Below, piece by piece: positions 48,754 to 61,680 of a stretch of 64,000 nt of DNA. The notes under the pieces are model-generated. The model did no database searches. It was not told the DNA's origin and saw nothing but the letters and a program-made list of their open reading frames with translations. Each line of letters opens with the position of its first letter. The first letter of the stretch is position 1. A program made the translations under genes and the position numbers. This DNA comes from Cryptomeria japonica (lineage: Eukaryota; Streptophyta; Pinopsida; Cupressales; Cupressaceae): NCBI RefSeq assembly GCF_030272615.1, contig NC_081414.1:826881896-826945895 (forward strand). The letters run 5' to 3'.

Positions 48754-50854
48754 TGTCAATTTTGCATTAGGATAAAACCTTTAGAAGGCCTGGCTCTCGA
48801 GTAACCCATAAGGCTAAGTGAGGGGGAATGACCTAAGTGGCAACGGTTAAAGCCAAGTAATTTGAGCCACTATAAAATGAGCACCTAGGACTTGGACTAT
48901 TTAGTTCTCTCAATTTTGGCTTGTATTGACCCTAGCCAGGTCAATTAGTTAATAAGGACTCCAAAAGGGTTGAAGAGTTAGTGTTTAGAGTCAATGTAGA
49001 CCTAGGTTGAGTTCATTCTTCTTAGGTTTGCATTTTGTGCATAAATAGTGGTTTGAGTAGGTAGTCGACCTTCTTGATGGTCAAAAGTGTCAAAACCTGG
49101 TATAGGAATTAGGGAGGGTTAAATTAGTCTTAAACATGTTATAAAATTTATGAGTGATGACTTAGAATAGGTCTCATAGGTTGAGAAGACCAAAAAGTGC
49201 AAAAGTGCAAAGTTGCAAAAAGTTGTCATGACAACTTTTGTCCTGAATTGGTTAGCGATGGAGTTAGGGATTGTCCAATGCCCTAGGAAGACTCCACACA
49301 TGGGAAATTCTATAAGAACCCTCTCTTTCATAGTCACCAAGGTTGGAGAATGTTTTTTGTAAGTTCAGCAATCTGAAACTACTCATTTTCAGACTAGTTG
49401 GCAGCATTTTGGCTTGTTTTTACTCATTTTGTAAATGCAAATGGATTGAATCCATTGATCCAGAAATGGATTCACTTTCTCTAGTGTGTTATAGTGTAGT
49501 TGGTTCCATTTCAAGCTTTGTAATTAGTTTTTATAGGTTTTTTCTTTCTTTGGTTTGCAAGCAACCAGTTTTGGCTTGTATATAGCAATTTTATGTAAAA
49601 TGATTTCCCCATGATTCCACACTTGCTACCATCACGGCCTATTGGGACATGAATGGAAACCACTTGTATAGTGTACATATGTAGGGACAAGTGTTGGAGA
49701 TGAGTTTCAATATGATTGTCACCTTGTTCTAGGCGAGTCTAAGAGCAACTTGACTAGAGGAAACAAGGTGAAATTGGGGTGCTAAGTGCAGGGGTGAATG
49801 CCAAAACACCATCTAAGCTTTTGGAGGGGTCCATAAATTTGGGATAGAGTTTCCAATGCAAGGAGAAGCCTTGAAAAAGTTATTTGATTCCCAAACGCCA
49901 ACTTGACTAGTCACTACCGGCTAGAAGGCCTAGAAACCCTTCAAAACCCTCATTTTTGGGGTTAGCATATTGTACGGTGGAGTAAGGAGCCAAAACCAAA
50001 AAAATAAATTGGGTTGAGGTGAGACATTGAAGAAAAAACAAACTTGCTAGGGGGTCTTTTGGACTATTTTCACTCAAGCCCTAGAAAACCGGATTTTGGA
50101 GGCCTTATAGGGCTAATTCCTTGTAGCCCTTTCCTAGGCAAAATATTGAAACCAGTAAGAAAAATAATGATTGCAAACCTCAAATTGACCCTAAAGGAAT
50201 TAAAAACATGTTATAAGACACCTCCACATCTCTGCATCAATTCATAATAGTAGGAGGTCAATTTGACAAGTTGAAGCCAAGAAGCCATAATTGAGCACAT
50301 GGGAAACATTGTAACTTGGTAGGGTTCCTAGCTAAAACACTTGAAGCAAACACCTTGGAATGGTTAAGAAGCAAGCCCTAGAAGAGATTGAGAAGGACTT
50401 GGAGGTCTAGAGAGCAACTAGGCCTGGTGAGTTGGTGGAATTAAGCAACACCAACTAGAGAAAACTAGGTGAACCCCATCAGTTTGCAATGAAAATTATA
50501 AGCAATAGGTGATACATGCTATCATAATGGCATTATGCCTCCCTTAGTACCTATATGGTACAAGAAAATCTCTAGAGTGTAACCTCTTTAGACTGGGAGA
50601 CCTTCTTAATAGAGTGTAACACGCTGCTGATTATGACCACCTGAACGGAAGCCTGATTAAATACCTTAGGATCTAGAGGCCAAACCAAGTCAGTAACCAA
50701 ACACTTATACTATCACAGTGCAAGGGTGGGGAAGAATCTACCCCCAAGGCACTCACCATATATCTCCCAAGATAATGAGCCAATTGAGGAATGATCCTCT
50801 TTGGTTTAATTTCTAGACAAAGGTAAAAAAACAAGCGCACCTTAGGGTGTGACA
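48754..50854. mobile_element. LTR-like insert, ~2.1 kb
   Basis: Its edges carry the inverted pair TGTCA (48754) and TGACA (50850-50854), and its composition differs from the Gypsy-like interior on both sides. It is more balanced in GC and has long noncoding phrases. It may be a solo LTR of another family. No matching 5-bp target duplication was found, so the boundaries are provisional. Confidence 0.35.
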
Positions 50855-51737
50855 GGGCTATTTGAGTTGGCAGAGTATCAAGATGTGGGTTGTGGTAATA
50901 TTCATGACCTTTTGAGCTTAGGAGAGTCTTCTTGATGTGCTATTGAATGACCAAAATTTTATCGAAAAGAAAATGGGGTCTTGAAAAAGATTCCAACATT
51001 CATCGACGTTTCAAAAAATCCTTTAAATAGTACTCTCTTTATGTCAGATTGATTTTCTTGCTATGCTGATGTGTCTTTGCTACATGATCAAACAAACAAA
51101 AAAGTAGAATCTCAACCAAGTTTTGTCAAAATATCAACAAGAATCTCAAAACTCAAATAAAACTCCAAGTATTAATATCAACATCAAAATCAAAATCAAA
51201 ATTGCCACTTTCAGAGAAATGGAGAAAACATCTTATCTATTGCAATCTTAGGTCAAAACCAATCAAGCAAAAATCATGGAATGTCATTATGCATTTCATA
51301 AGGAAGATGAATAATTCATTACTTCCATTCCTTTTCCATCGTCATCCATAAAAATTTTAGCTCAAAAAATCAAGACTTTGCAACAACAAATGAGATACAT
51401 GACTAGTCCTAACAACCATAGGGATTGATTAGAAAAAATGATGAGAGAAGTGATAACCATGAGGGAATCATTATCAGGCCAACCTTCCTTATCTTGTGAG
51501 ACCATTCAAACATGACAACCTTCACTCTTCAATAAAATCCCTCCTACTTCAGTTCTACAAACATTAGAGTCATGTCAACCTTCTTTTTCTTTCAGCCGAA
51601 CATATCAATCATACCAATCACATCAACTCAAAATCAAACCCCTTTCAACCAAAGTCAAACCCCATTCAACCAAAGTCCAAATCAATCATATCTACCCATC
51701 ATTTTGTCATCGAACAATGCCAGTCCATAACCAATAC
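50855..51737 (+). mobile_element. Gypsy-like internal region, segment 2
   Basis: Gln/Asn/Ser/Pro-rich coding-like sequence (repeated CAACCAAAGTC phrases near 51645-51680) that resumes at 59163 after the Copia insertion. The 5-bp AATAC at 51733-51737 is the left copy of the Copia target duplication. Confidence 0.5.
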
Positions 51738-52188
51738 TGTTGGTGTAAATAAATATTCATTATGGATATTATTACACTTTACTTAAGGTAACTTAGGATA
51801 ATGCATCTCTTTGTAGTTTGGATTTGAGACACTTAGGGAAGTGTGCACATAGGGATAGAGCTTGTAGGAGAAATTTCACCTTTTGTGGTCTTATTTTGCT
51901 GTTACACTCCACATTCGGTGGGTCATCCACCTCTTATGGAATATTATATTATTTCTCCTACCTACCCCTAGTATTTCTTACCTACCCTTGTTTCTCATTC
52001 AGCCACATGTCATGATTGTGTGCTCGTACATCCATATGGCCTTGCCTATATAAGTAGGCCTATATTCATTGTATTGGTGAATCTAGTTGATCATTTTCAT
52101 ATTGATGAGAATACAATTTGTTCTTGTCATTATTTTGTCTCTACTTTTATACGTTTCATTGTGCCCTAGATCTTGGCAAAATCTCACA
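51738..52188 (+). repeat. Copia 5' LTR
   Basis: 451 bp, TG...CA, with a TATA-like CCTATATAAG near 52047. It is followed directly by the tRNA-Met primer site. Confidence 0.93.
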
Positions 52189-53195
52189 TGGTATCAGAGC
52201 CATTGGGGTTTCATTGATTGGTTTTTGGAGACATCGTGGAAAGCTTCTATTTTTCAGATCCGAGGAACTACACTTTTTGGAGGCATCTTGGAGCATTTTT
52301 ACCTCACCATTGTGTCCGGGAGGCTGTTTCCATAAAAAATCGAGTATAAATTTGACCTATTTTGACGAAAATCGATTTTTGGGTGTGGAGGAAATTTTCT
52401 GCCCAATTTGGGCAGTACGGTACATAATTTTCAAATTTTTTTCAAAAAAAAAAAAATTTGAAAAATTATTTTCTAGTTTGAAATTTTTTTTTGGGATCCG
52501 TACCTTCTACCCAGTCAATAGCACACATTCAGTAGCACCCAATCAGCATTTTCTTTGGAAATTTTTAGATCCCTCTCCGTTGAGCAGTTTGGATTTTTGG
52601 GTCAACTTTGGAGGCCCATAACTTGCTCAATTTTGCTCCTTTTTTGGTGCATTTTTTTTTTATTTGGGCTAATTTTTTGTTCTCTTCACAGTGGTGTGGT
52701 TATTTTGTAGTTTTGGTGCAAATTTTTTTTCAGAATTTTTAGATTCTCTCAGCTGTACCTGTCCAATCCTCAATTCTGCAACTTCAAAGGCCTCGTTTGA
52801 GCTCATACGACCTCCTTTTCAAGTGCCGTTTTTTTTGAAAGTGAATTTTTTTTCATCTAATTTCATAATATATCATCAGATTTCAAATATTTTAAGTATA
52901 AATTGTACTTTCAGATATTGGTCTTATTTGGCCTATTTGGTACTTGTAAATTGCTTGGATCTTAGTTTAGATCTCTTGCATTATTAGTTTGAGTCTCTTT
53001 TGGCTTTATTGAGGCAATTGTAAAATTTAAATTAGAAGTCCACTTTGCCATTTTTTGCAAGTGGCCCATTGTACATGCACTAAGTATAAAGTGCCAAATC
53101 ATCACCTTTGGGGGGGTTCTTTGATTGAGTGAATTTGGGGGGGTGTCTTGTCTGATTGTACCTCTCTTTCCTTGTGCTCTTTCATTTTTGTTGCA

Positions 53196-54060
53196 ATGAG
53201 TCATCATAAATTTCCACCTTTAACTCCACATAATTATGAATCATGGAAAATTAAAGTATGGGGCAAATTAATGGGAAAAGGTCTCACGCATTACATAGAT
53301 GGAACAATAGCAGCATCGCCTGATCCTAAGGATGATACTAATGCTCAATTAGAATGGCTCACTAAGAATTGCATGGCTCTTGGAACTTTGCACAAGTATG
53401 TATCAGATGACCTCATCTTTCATATTGAAAAGTGTACTACAATCAAAGATGCTTGGGATATGTTTCAGAAATTGTATGGTCAAGTTGATGAAATCAGAGG
53501 TTATAAGATTGACAATGAGCTCACCAACTTGGATCCCAAGAGTTTTGATACAATCCAATATTATGTCACCAAAGCAAATGAGCTAAGAGCAAAGCTTAAG
53601 GATTGTGGAGTTGACAAAAAGGATGCTTAGTTGATATTCAACTTGTTGGACAAGCTTGCACCAGAATATGCAACATTTGTGTCTAACTTCCAAACTCATC
53701 ATTTGACAATGGGGAGTTCCTATGTTATGCATTCATTTGATGCGTTCATAGAAATCTTGATATTGGAACAATCTAAGTTGTTGAACATGGGGCTTCTCAA
53801 GTCTTCGAAGTCCCAGGATTTGGTGGCTAATCAAGGGAATCAAGGAAGTCAAGGCAAAGATTCCAAGAAGAAGAAAAAGCAATCTAAGTCACAGCCACAA
53901 TAGGAAAAAGGACAATCATCCTCTCCATCACAAGGCAATTTTTCATCCTATTCCAAGAAGGGGACACCACCTAAGAAGGATAAACCAACTTGTGCATATT
54001 GGAAGAAGTATGGTCATGATGAGCATTGATGCCACACAAAGCAAGTTGATGAGTTAAATA
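53196..54060 (+). mobile_element. Copia gag region (fossil)
   Basis: The ATG at 53196 opens a UBN2/retrotran_gag type protein (PPLTPHNYESWK, then DAWDMFQKLYGQ). A Gln/Ser/Lys-rich linker follows, and a zinc-knuckle-like stretch lies near 54000. Gag would form the particle shell. Broken. Confidence 0.85.
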
Positions 54061-55560
54061 ATCTTCTTAAGAAAAACAACATCAACTTGCCATCTGCCTA
54101 CACAAAGAAGGGTTCATCTCCTTCCTCTTCCTCACAGTCTAAGGGAAAAGGGCAAGCATTTGTGGCTACAACAAGTTCTTCACAATAGTGGATACTTGAC
54201 TCAGGTGCCTCATATCATATGGGTTCTACAAAGGAGTAGTTTTCTTCATTGGAGCCATCTAAGGTACATAGGTGATGATACACAAGTAGAGGTTGAAGGG
54301 AAAGGTTCAGTTGACATGGATGATGGAACATTTGAGAATGTTCTCTATGTTCCTAACTTGTCTACCAACCTTCTCTCTATCTACCAAATCACTCACTATG
54401 GGAATAGGAAAAAGGTTGAGTTTACACCTGATTCAGTTGTGGTAAAGGAACTTGATGATGATGCCTTGGTAGTAGTTGGACAAGTCAATGACAAATGAAG
54501 GCTTTATTCATTTCCCACTTTGTGCCAAGTTCATCTTCTAGGGCCTTGCTTACTCATTCAAATTTTTAAAGTAAGCTATGGCATGAGCAGTTTGGTCACC
54601 TCAACTACTGCTATCTTCAACAACTCAGCACTAAAGACATGGTCACAGGTCTACCTCGAATTAGTTTTTCAGAGGGTGTATGTTTAGGGTGTTCCATGGG
54701 CAAGCATCCCAAGGAGAATTTTGATAAAGGGAAAGCTTGGAGATCTTTGGAAGTTCTTCAACTTGTTCACAGCGATGTAGCAGGTCCATTTCCAGTACCT
54801 TCATTTACTAAGGCCCGCTATGTCCTCACCTTCATTGATGACTACTCTCACTTCACTTGGGTCTACTTTCTCATTCATAAGAGTGAAGTATTTGATAGAT
54901 TTTAGGACTTCAAGACTTGTGTGGAGAAGCAATCCAGGAAAGTGGTCAAGATTCTTTGTACAGATAATGGAAAGGAATATGTGAACAAGAGACTTGAGGA
55001 TTTTTGTACATTTGAGGGGATTGATCTTCAACATTCTATAGCATACACTCCATAGCAGAATGGAGTTGCAGAACACCAGAATACAACTCTCAGAGAAATG
55101 GCTAGCTGTATGATTCATGCACATTCTCTTGATCCTGCCTTTTGGGCCAAGGCTATCAGTTGTGCCACACACATCCAGAATTGGGTTCCTCACAAAGCTT
55201 TGCAAGGTATTACTCCTTTTGTGGCTTGGGTTGGTAGGAAACTGATTGTGAGACATTTCAGAGTCTTTGGGTGTCCAGCATGGGCTCACATACCTCCACA
55301 GAAACGCAAGGCATTAGAACCTCAAAGTTGGCCTTGCATATTTGTTGGATATCCTAAGGGTGTTAAGGCATATAGATTGATGGATCTTGAGACACATGAG
55401 GTGTTCATTGAGAGCAGTGTTCACTTTAAGGAAAGCTCTCCTAGCTTAGCCTCTCTACCTCCTCCACCTTACTCCATTGTGGATAGTGATGTTAGTGATT
55501 CAGATGATGACACTCCTTCAACTTTGACCTGCAGGGTTACACCTCCGTAGGGTGCACTTG
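54061..55560 (+). mobile_element. Copia protease and integrase region (fossil)
   Basis: A retropepsin-type region near 54190-54500 is followed by a GAG-pre-integrase stretch (VCLGCSMGKH) and an integrase core with LVHSDVAGPF and FIDDYSHFTWVY. A C-terminal part has FGCPAWAH and FVGYPKGVKAYRL, all standard Copia integrase patterns. Broken. Confidence 0.85.
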
Positions 55561-55689
55561 CAGTTGAGGAACCTTGTTCTCCACCTCCACCCAGACCTCA
55601 TTGTGACAGACACATGAGTCTGCAGGTTCTCTTATTGGGGATCCTTCAGATACACGGAGAACTCAATCACAACATCAGGATCTTCCACA

Positions 55690-58380
55690 TGCATTCATTG
55701 CTACCGCTTTCGATCCATAGACATTTTGGGAAGCATCTAGAGTTCCTAAGTGGGACCAAGCTATGGAGGAAGAGTATAGTTCCTTGATGAGGAATAACAC
55801 ATGGGATTTAGTCCATCTCCCTAAGGCGAGAAAGATGGTTCAATGTAAGTAGATCTATCAGACTAAGTTTGCAGTGGATGGTAGTGTGGATAAGTACAAG
55901 GCTCAGCTTATTGCGAAAGGTTTCTCCCAGGTAGCAGGTGTTGACTATACTGAGACCTTTGTGCTTGTAGCCAAGATGAACTCCATTCGCTTGATACTTT
56001 CTATTGCTACAGCTCATGGTTGGGTTGTACTGTAAAGCAGAAAATCACGATTGAACCCTAAGTGTTCCCCCCACCACTCCGAGGAGAGGGGAAGGAGGTC
56101 ACTAGGGTTGATGGTTTTCACTTAGGGGAGACTTTACATTCAAAAAAGGGGTTGAAACCCACAAGATCCAATCCCACACAATGTAAGATTGGATTCTAAA
56201 TGAGTTTCAAGGGTTAAGACAGCAAGGCTACCCTCTTTTGTAAAGAATGTAGATAGAAGGATTAAGCTAGGAACGCATGAAAAGTGAGAAAGATTCACTT
56301 ATAAATAGAGATAGGAATATAGGATGAAGCTGCGGACCTAGAATTAGTAGTAAAATGTTGAGACGGCGCTATCCTACAAATTTGAGTGAAAGTTGACAGG
56401 ACGATGGTGCCCGACGTGCACACAGTCCTCCAAAAAATCCACGAAACGAAGGGGGATCTGTTTGTCTCTGTGCAAGGATTCCAGATCTTCAATTATAGTC
56501 GCGTACCTGCAACCTACACACAGAAAAGAGAGGACAATTGGGGGGTTAGGGATTAGGGGTTTGCCCTTAGGTCAAACCTCGATTTTGGAATTAACCAAGA
56601 AATGAGAAATGCTGTAAATGTAAATGATTGTAATCTAATAAAGTACCAATACCTTGTTATAAGAATGTTTGTATTCTTACATGCGAAGGTGTAAATGTTG
56701 TTGTATGTTGTATGTTGTAAGTGATCTCCTCTTCAATGGTTGAATCCTTGTCTTGAATGCAACACTTAGCCTTGAATGGAGACTTAGAATGATCAATTGC
56801 TTGAAGGAATGCTTGAGTGCTTGAATGCTTGAATGTTTGAATACTTGAGTATCGCTTCCGCCTTTTTTCCATCTACCAAAATGGGAGAGGAAATGTAGTT
56901 TATATACTTGTCAATTAGGGTTAAAAGACTGATTTTTCTGACCTTAGGCCGACCTAGGAAGATTATTTTCCAATTTGCAAACTTAAAGACCCGAAGCCCC
57001 ATAAGAGACCGGGCCCAAAATAGGGCCAAGGACCAGGGTGCTGGGCACCATGGTCCCACCTCCTGGGACAGCAGGGTGCAAGGAGGATCAGGCCAGGGTG
57101 CAGAAAAATGCAGTTTTTGATGTCATGGACAAGTTTCGAGGTCTCCATTCAGGTTCAGTGTTGCATCACCATCGTGAAGACCCAAATGCAGTCAAAATTT
57201 CATGTGTCGCAATTTTAGGACGCTACATGTACATTAGATGGATGTGAAGAGTGCTTTTCTTCATGGTGATCTTGATGAGGAGATTTATATGGAGCAGCCA
57301 CAGGGTTTCATCTAGGATACTTACTTGGTTTGTAGACTAAGGAAATCTCTCTATGGCCTTAAGTAGGCCCCCAAGGCTTGGTACGCCAAGACGGATTCCT
57401 TTCTTCTCTTAGTAGGGTTCACCAGGTGTCATTCTGATCCGAATATCTATATTTTGCGACAGGATGAATCTCACTTGATACTTGTGCTCTATGTTGATGA
57501 TTTGATCATTACAGGGAGTACTGCATACATCATTAGCAGGGTCAAATCTTCTTTGCATGACAACTTTTCTATGACTGACTTGGGTCTTTTGCACTACTTT
57601 CTCGGAATAGAGATTTCACAATCACCTTCCGAGATTACACTATCACAGCCCAAGTATGCTCTTGATCTACTTGCACGTTTTCATATGGCTGATTGTAAGC
57701 CTGCACCGACTCCCTTTCTTTTTGGAGTCAAGCTTGAGGCTTAGTGTTCTTCTCCACTAGTTGATGTCACTTTGTATCGTCAGCTTGTGGGTAGTCTCAT
57801 CTACTTGACCCATACACGCCCAGATATTTCATTTGCAGTTGGCATGGTTTCTCACTTCATGCAGGAACCACATGAGCTTCATTGGAAATCCCCCAATGCA
57901 TCCTCCATTACATCCAGGGTACACATCACGATGGGAGTCACTATGCAGCAGGCACAGGACTTCGCTTGGTTGGTTACACAGACTCTGATTGGGTTGGCGA
58001 TCTTGATGATCGTAAGTCTACTTCCGGTTATAGTTTTCACCTTGGTTCCGGCCCCATTTGTTGGTAGAGAAAGAAGAAACATGCTATTTCTCTCTCTTCG
58101 ACTAAGGTTGAGTATCGAGGTGCTATTAACACAGCGACTAAGACCATTTGGCTCCAGCAGATTCTCACAGAGTTTGGGTCACCACTCCATGGCCGACAGT
58201 TCTACATTATGACAATCAGAGTGCTATTGCAATCTCAAAGAACCAGGTCCAACACTGGTAGACGAAACACATCGAGATTCATATGCACTATATCCGAGAG
58301 CTCATTTAGGAGTAGGTCATTGATTTGCAGTATTGTCCTATAGTAGAGCAGGTTGCTGACATATTCACCGAGAGTAAGTT
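55690..58380 (+). mobile_element. Copia reverse transcriptase and RNase H region, split by a solo LTR (fossil)
   Basis: The N-terminal part of the reverse transcriptase lies before 56030. After the nested solo LTR come the catalytic YVDDLIITGS near 57495, LHYFLGIEIS and the Copia RNase H patterns ([30 protein letters not shown]). Broken. Confidence 0.85.
56031..57227. mobile_element. Solo LTR nested in the Copia pol, 1,197 bp
   Basis: Begins TGTAAAGCAG and ends CGCTACA, with the same 5 bp, TGTAC, on both sides (56026-56030 and 57228-57232). It lies inside the reverse transcriptase region of the Copia element. It has no coding and no second LTR, so it is a solo LTR. It contains AATAAAG near 56637 and a run of (CTTGAATG)-like words near 56805-56850. 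It must be younger than the Copia insertion. Confidence 0.82.
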
Positions 58381-58706
58381 CCAGCAATTGCGAGCTCTCT
58401 TGGGGGTGCGGGATGTGTCATTAGGGGGGTCAACTGACTTCTCCTTCCTGTCTAATGGGGGGGACTTTTTCCTGTTTGAGGTTTTGTCCATCTTCTTTGA
58501 GAGTCTTTTGTACTTTCATCTATCTTTTGTGGGGGAGGTTTTTCCCACTGGGTTTTCTCCTTTTCTCCGTTTATCAGAGATTGCTTTGCATAGTTTTGCT
58601 TGCATTTGCATATTGTACATGGGTACCTATCATGGCCTAGTATCCAAGAGCCATCTTGCATTATTGACTTGAGTCTTCATTCCCCTAAGTTGCACTTAAG
58701 GGGGGG

Positions 58707-59157
58707 TGTTGGTGTAAATAAATATTCATTATGGATATTATTACACTTTACTTAAGTTAACTTTGGATAATGCATCTCTTCATAGTTTGGATTTGAGACA
58801 CTTAGGGAAGTGTGCACATAGGGATAGAGCTTGTAGGAGAAATTCCACCTTTTGTAGTCTTATTTTGCTATTACACTCCACATTCGGTGGGTCATCCACC
58901 TCTTGTCGAATATTATATTGTTTCTCCTACCTACCCCTAGTATTTCTTACCTACCCTTGTTTCTAATTAGGCCACATGTCATGATTGCGTGCTCGTACAT
59001 CCATATGGCCTTGCCTATATAAGCAGGCCTATATTCATTGTGTTGGTGAATCCAGTTGATCATTTTCATATTGATGAGAATATAGTTTGTTCTTGTCATT
59101 CTTTTGTCTCTATTTTTATACTTTTCATTGTGCCCTTGATCTTGGCAAAATCTCACA
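58707..59157 (+). repeat. Copia 3' LTR
   Basis: 451 bp, equal in length to the 5' LTR and about 95 percent identical, preceded by the polypurine tract AAGGGGGG and followed by the AATAC target duplication. Confidence 0.93.
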
Positions 59158-59162
59158 AATAC

Positions 59163-61680
59163 AACAAATAACACAACTCTCAGCACCACAAATTATGCTT
59201 CTACCAATTACACAATCAGAATATGATCATTTGCTCATGTCTAGTAATGGCTCTTCCCATCAAGATTTTGCACATCAAGTAGCCTCCATATCTTTTGCCA
59301 TTTCATTATCCCTCGAAGTCATACAAGAGAAGTCAACACCATCTCTATCTAATAGAACAATCTCCCAAGGGCTATCCATAATATAAATCCAATTTAATCC
59401 AAGTCATGATGCTAGTTGTTTCCATACTTCAGAAATTCAAGATCCAATGCCACCATATATTTTATTTTGAAGAAAACCCACTTCAGAGAGTCTCATTTAG
59501 AGTCATTTCTCATAAGGCCAAAGTATTGAAACCTTCCAAAAATATCTCATGCATATCTAAACTCCTTTCCCATGTCAAAATGATAATCCAAAATTAGAAG
59601 AATTTTGTCATGAAACAAATTAAGATCCCACCAACCAGGAACAAACCCCCCCATCCTACCTGATTTTTTATCAAGATCCCACCGACCAAGAATCTTATGA
59701 TGATCCCTTCATTCTTTTGTCTCAAGAGCAATATGTTCTTTCAAGTCCCATCAACAAACACCTCATAAGAAAGATCAGGACATCCTTTCCATCCTTCCTA
59801 ATAATCTCTTTCCAAGTCAAGATCAAGGTATTCCTTCACCTTCATGTCTTAAACAAGATCCCATTATTTCTCCAGATCCTTATCAAGATCCCTCCATCTC
59901 TTCATCTCCATATCATAATCCTCCATATCCCTCACAAGAATTCCACTCGCCAAATTAACTTATTATTTCTCCTAGTTCCCCTCATGATCCCAATCCTTCT
60001 ACACAAGTTGTTCATGAACCCCTTATCAATGAAATCACCAATCTAGATCATACTACAGAGAACAATTTATCAACAATTGTATGTGCTCCATCATCAAATT
60101 CCAATGTACTGACAAAAATAAGCATAGCACCAGTTAATGAGATCAATACCTGATTGGTTTCATCATCCTCTTCAAGTGCATGAATAAAAGCAAACATAAC
60201 ATAATTTCATTTCACAACTTTGGAACTAGAATCTATTTGCCTCATACAACCGCACTTGAAAGATTGGGGGTAAGAAGATCAAACACAACTAGATTGGTTT
60301 GAAAATAAGGAGGCTATAGCTAAATTAATGGGTGTCAGAGATGGATTTCCCTATGATGGTCCACGAAATCCAAAAATTGAGGAAATCAACATTGGAGATT
60401 CCGAACATGTACACCCAATTGAATATCCTATTGAAAAAGACAGGTTTATCCAACTCTTCAAACAAAGACCAATGAACTATTACATAAAATTCATATTAAC
60501 CCTATGAACAACATGCACCTAAAAAGATATTACATCTAAGGGATGGGTTAATTTGCATATTTCTTTACCGCATTACATTGTAGATCTCCATTTCAGAGTG
60601 CATCATAGTTGCTTGCATATCACCCTTGCACAACATATAGCTGCATATCATCATATTTCTCATATAGCTGCATCAATAAAAGAAGGTGATTGTTTCAATT
60701 GTTCACCTGTTTGTACTGAAAGGAGAAAAGGTTGTCTCATTTCCTAGATACTTGCTCATGAAGTTTTTAGGAAGCCTTAGGTCATTCATCTTCAATGTCA
60801 CCTTGTGATTGAGCTTTATCCATGGTTGTGTAGGGGTTTCACTATCAAGTCTTGTTACCCAAAATCTATCAATTGTTGTATCTCAAACATTAATCAATAT
60901 CTCTAAGTCATTACAGATACCTAGTTGGTCATGTGGCTAGTGAAAAATACAATATTTTGCTTCACCACCACTGTAATTGTCATACCTAAGTAGGTCTCAT
61001 TATGTACAAGTCAAGAAAAGAAAATTAAAGAAAAAAGTTCTATGCCCAAATCGATATCAAAATATCAAGGCAAATGAGCAAAGATATATAACTGAAATAT
61101 TATGCATACAAGTGCAATAAAAGCTTGACTATGTGAACATGTGAGTAACTCGATTAGCACTATCGATGCTTGTTGGTAATGGAGCAATATTTGAGATATT
61201 ACAATGTATAACCTTATTAGGGCTATAGACATTTGACTGGCAGTGAGGCTCTATCTAGGATGCTTTTGAAGTTGAAATAACTCACGTAGCTAGTCACACA
61301 AGATTCCAAGGATCTGTAATGGTTAAAGGGTAGGAATAAATTCAATTGCACACACATGGGCAAAAGAGGATCAAAGTTTCAAGAATTGATGGAGAAGTTT
61401 TCCACACCTCCATTCATAAATCTTGGTTACATAATGTGTTAGGTTGAATGGTCTAAGGTCTTCTGAGAATGGATTAAATTCCTATCTGTAAAACGTTTAG
61501 CACCTTTAATCCAATTAGTGCCTTTCACAATGAAAGATGCAAACAATAATCCTTGCTCAAATAAGAATTGCATCTTCATCATGCATTTTGCATTAGCATC
61601 TCATATCGAAAATTCATTGTCTCCATATGCATCGCCTAGATCATCATGTCATAATAGGTCTGCATATTGGGGGCATAACT
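59163..61680 (+). mobile_element. Gypsy-like internal region, segment 3
   Basis: Resumes the Gln/Asn/Pro-rich linker seen before 51733 (Pro/Ser/Asp-rich repeats such as PSISSSPYHNPP near 59890-59950). It then gives a globular stretch near 60280-60760 (WFENKEAIAKLMGVRDGF; HISLPHYIVDLHFRVHH) that I do not recognise. A polypurine-like TTGGGGGCATA lies at about 61667. No reverse transcriptase or integrase and no 3' LTR are visible. Broken at several points. Confidence 0.4.

Larger units (their letters stand above)
51738..59157 (+). mobile_element. Copia element with both LTRs, broken, carrying a nested solo LTR
   Basis: The two LTRs are each 451 bp (51738-52188 and 58707-59157), begin TGTTGG and end CTCACA, and lie between perfect AATAC target duplications (51733-51737 and 59158-59162). 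The initiator tRNA-Met primer site TGGTATCAGAGC is at 52189-52200 and the polypurine tract AAGGGGGG at 58699-58706. Order: long leader (to about 53195), gag with a CCHC-type knuckle near 54000, protease, integrase, reverse transcriptase, RNase H. That order is the Copia signature. The LTRs differ at about 23 of 451 sites (about 5 percent): roughly 12-40 million years for slow plant rates. Coding is broken by roughly fifteen to twenty lesions plus the nested insertion, so it is a fossil. Confidence 0.93.

Noticed and set aside
48754-50854. A confirmed solo LTR
   Set aside because: Inverted TGTCA/TGACA ends are present, but the flanking 5-bp sequences do not match, so it is kept only as a low-confidence insert.
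54801-55289. Minus-strand 162-codon frame
   Set aside because: Antisense shadow of the Copia integrase region.
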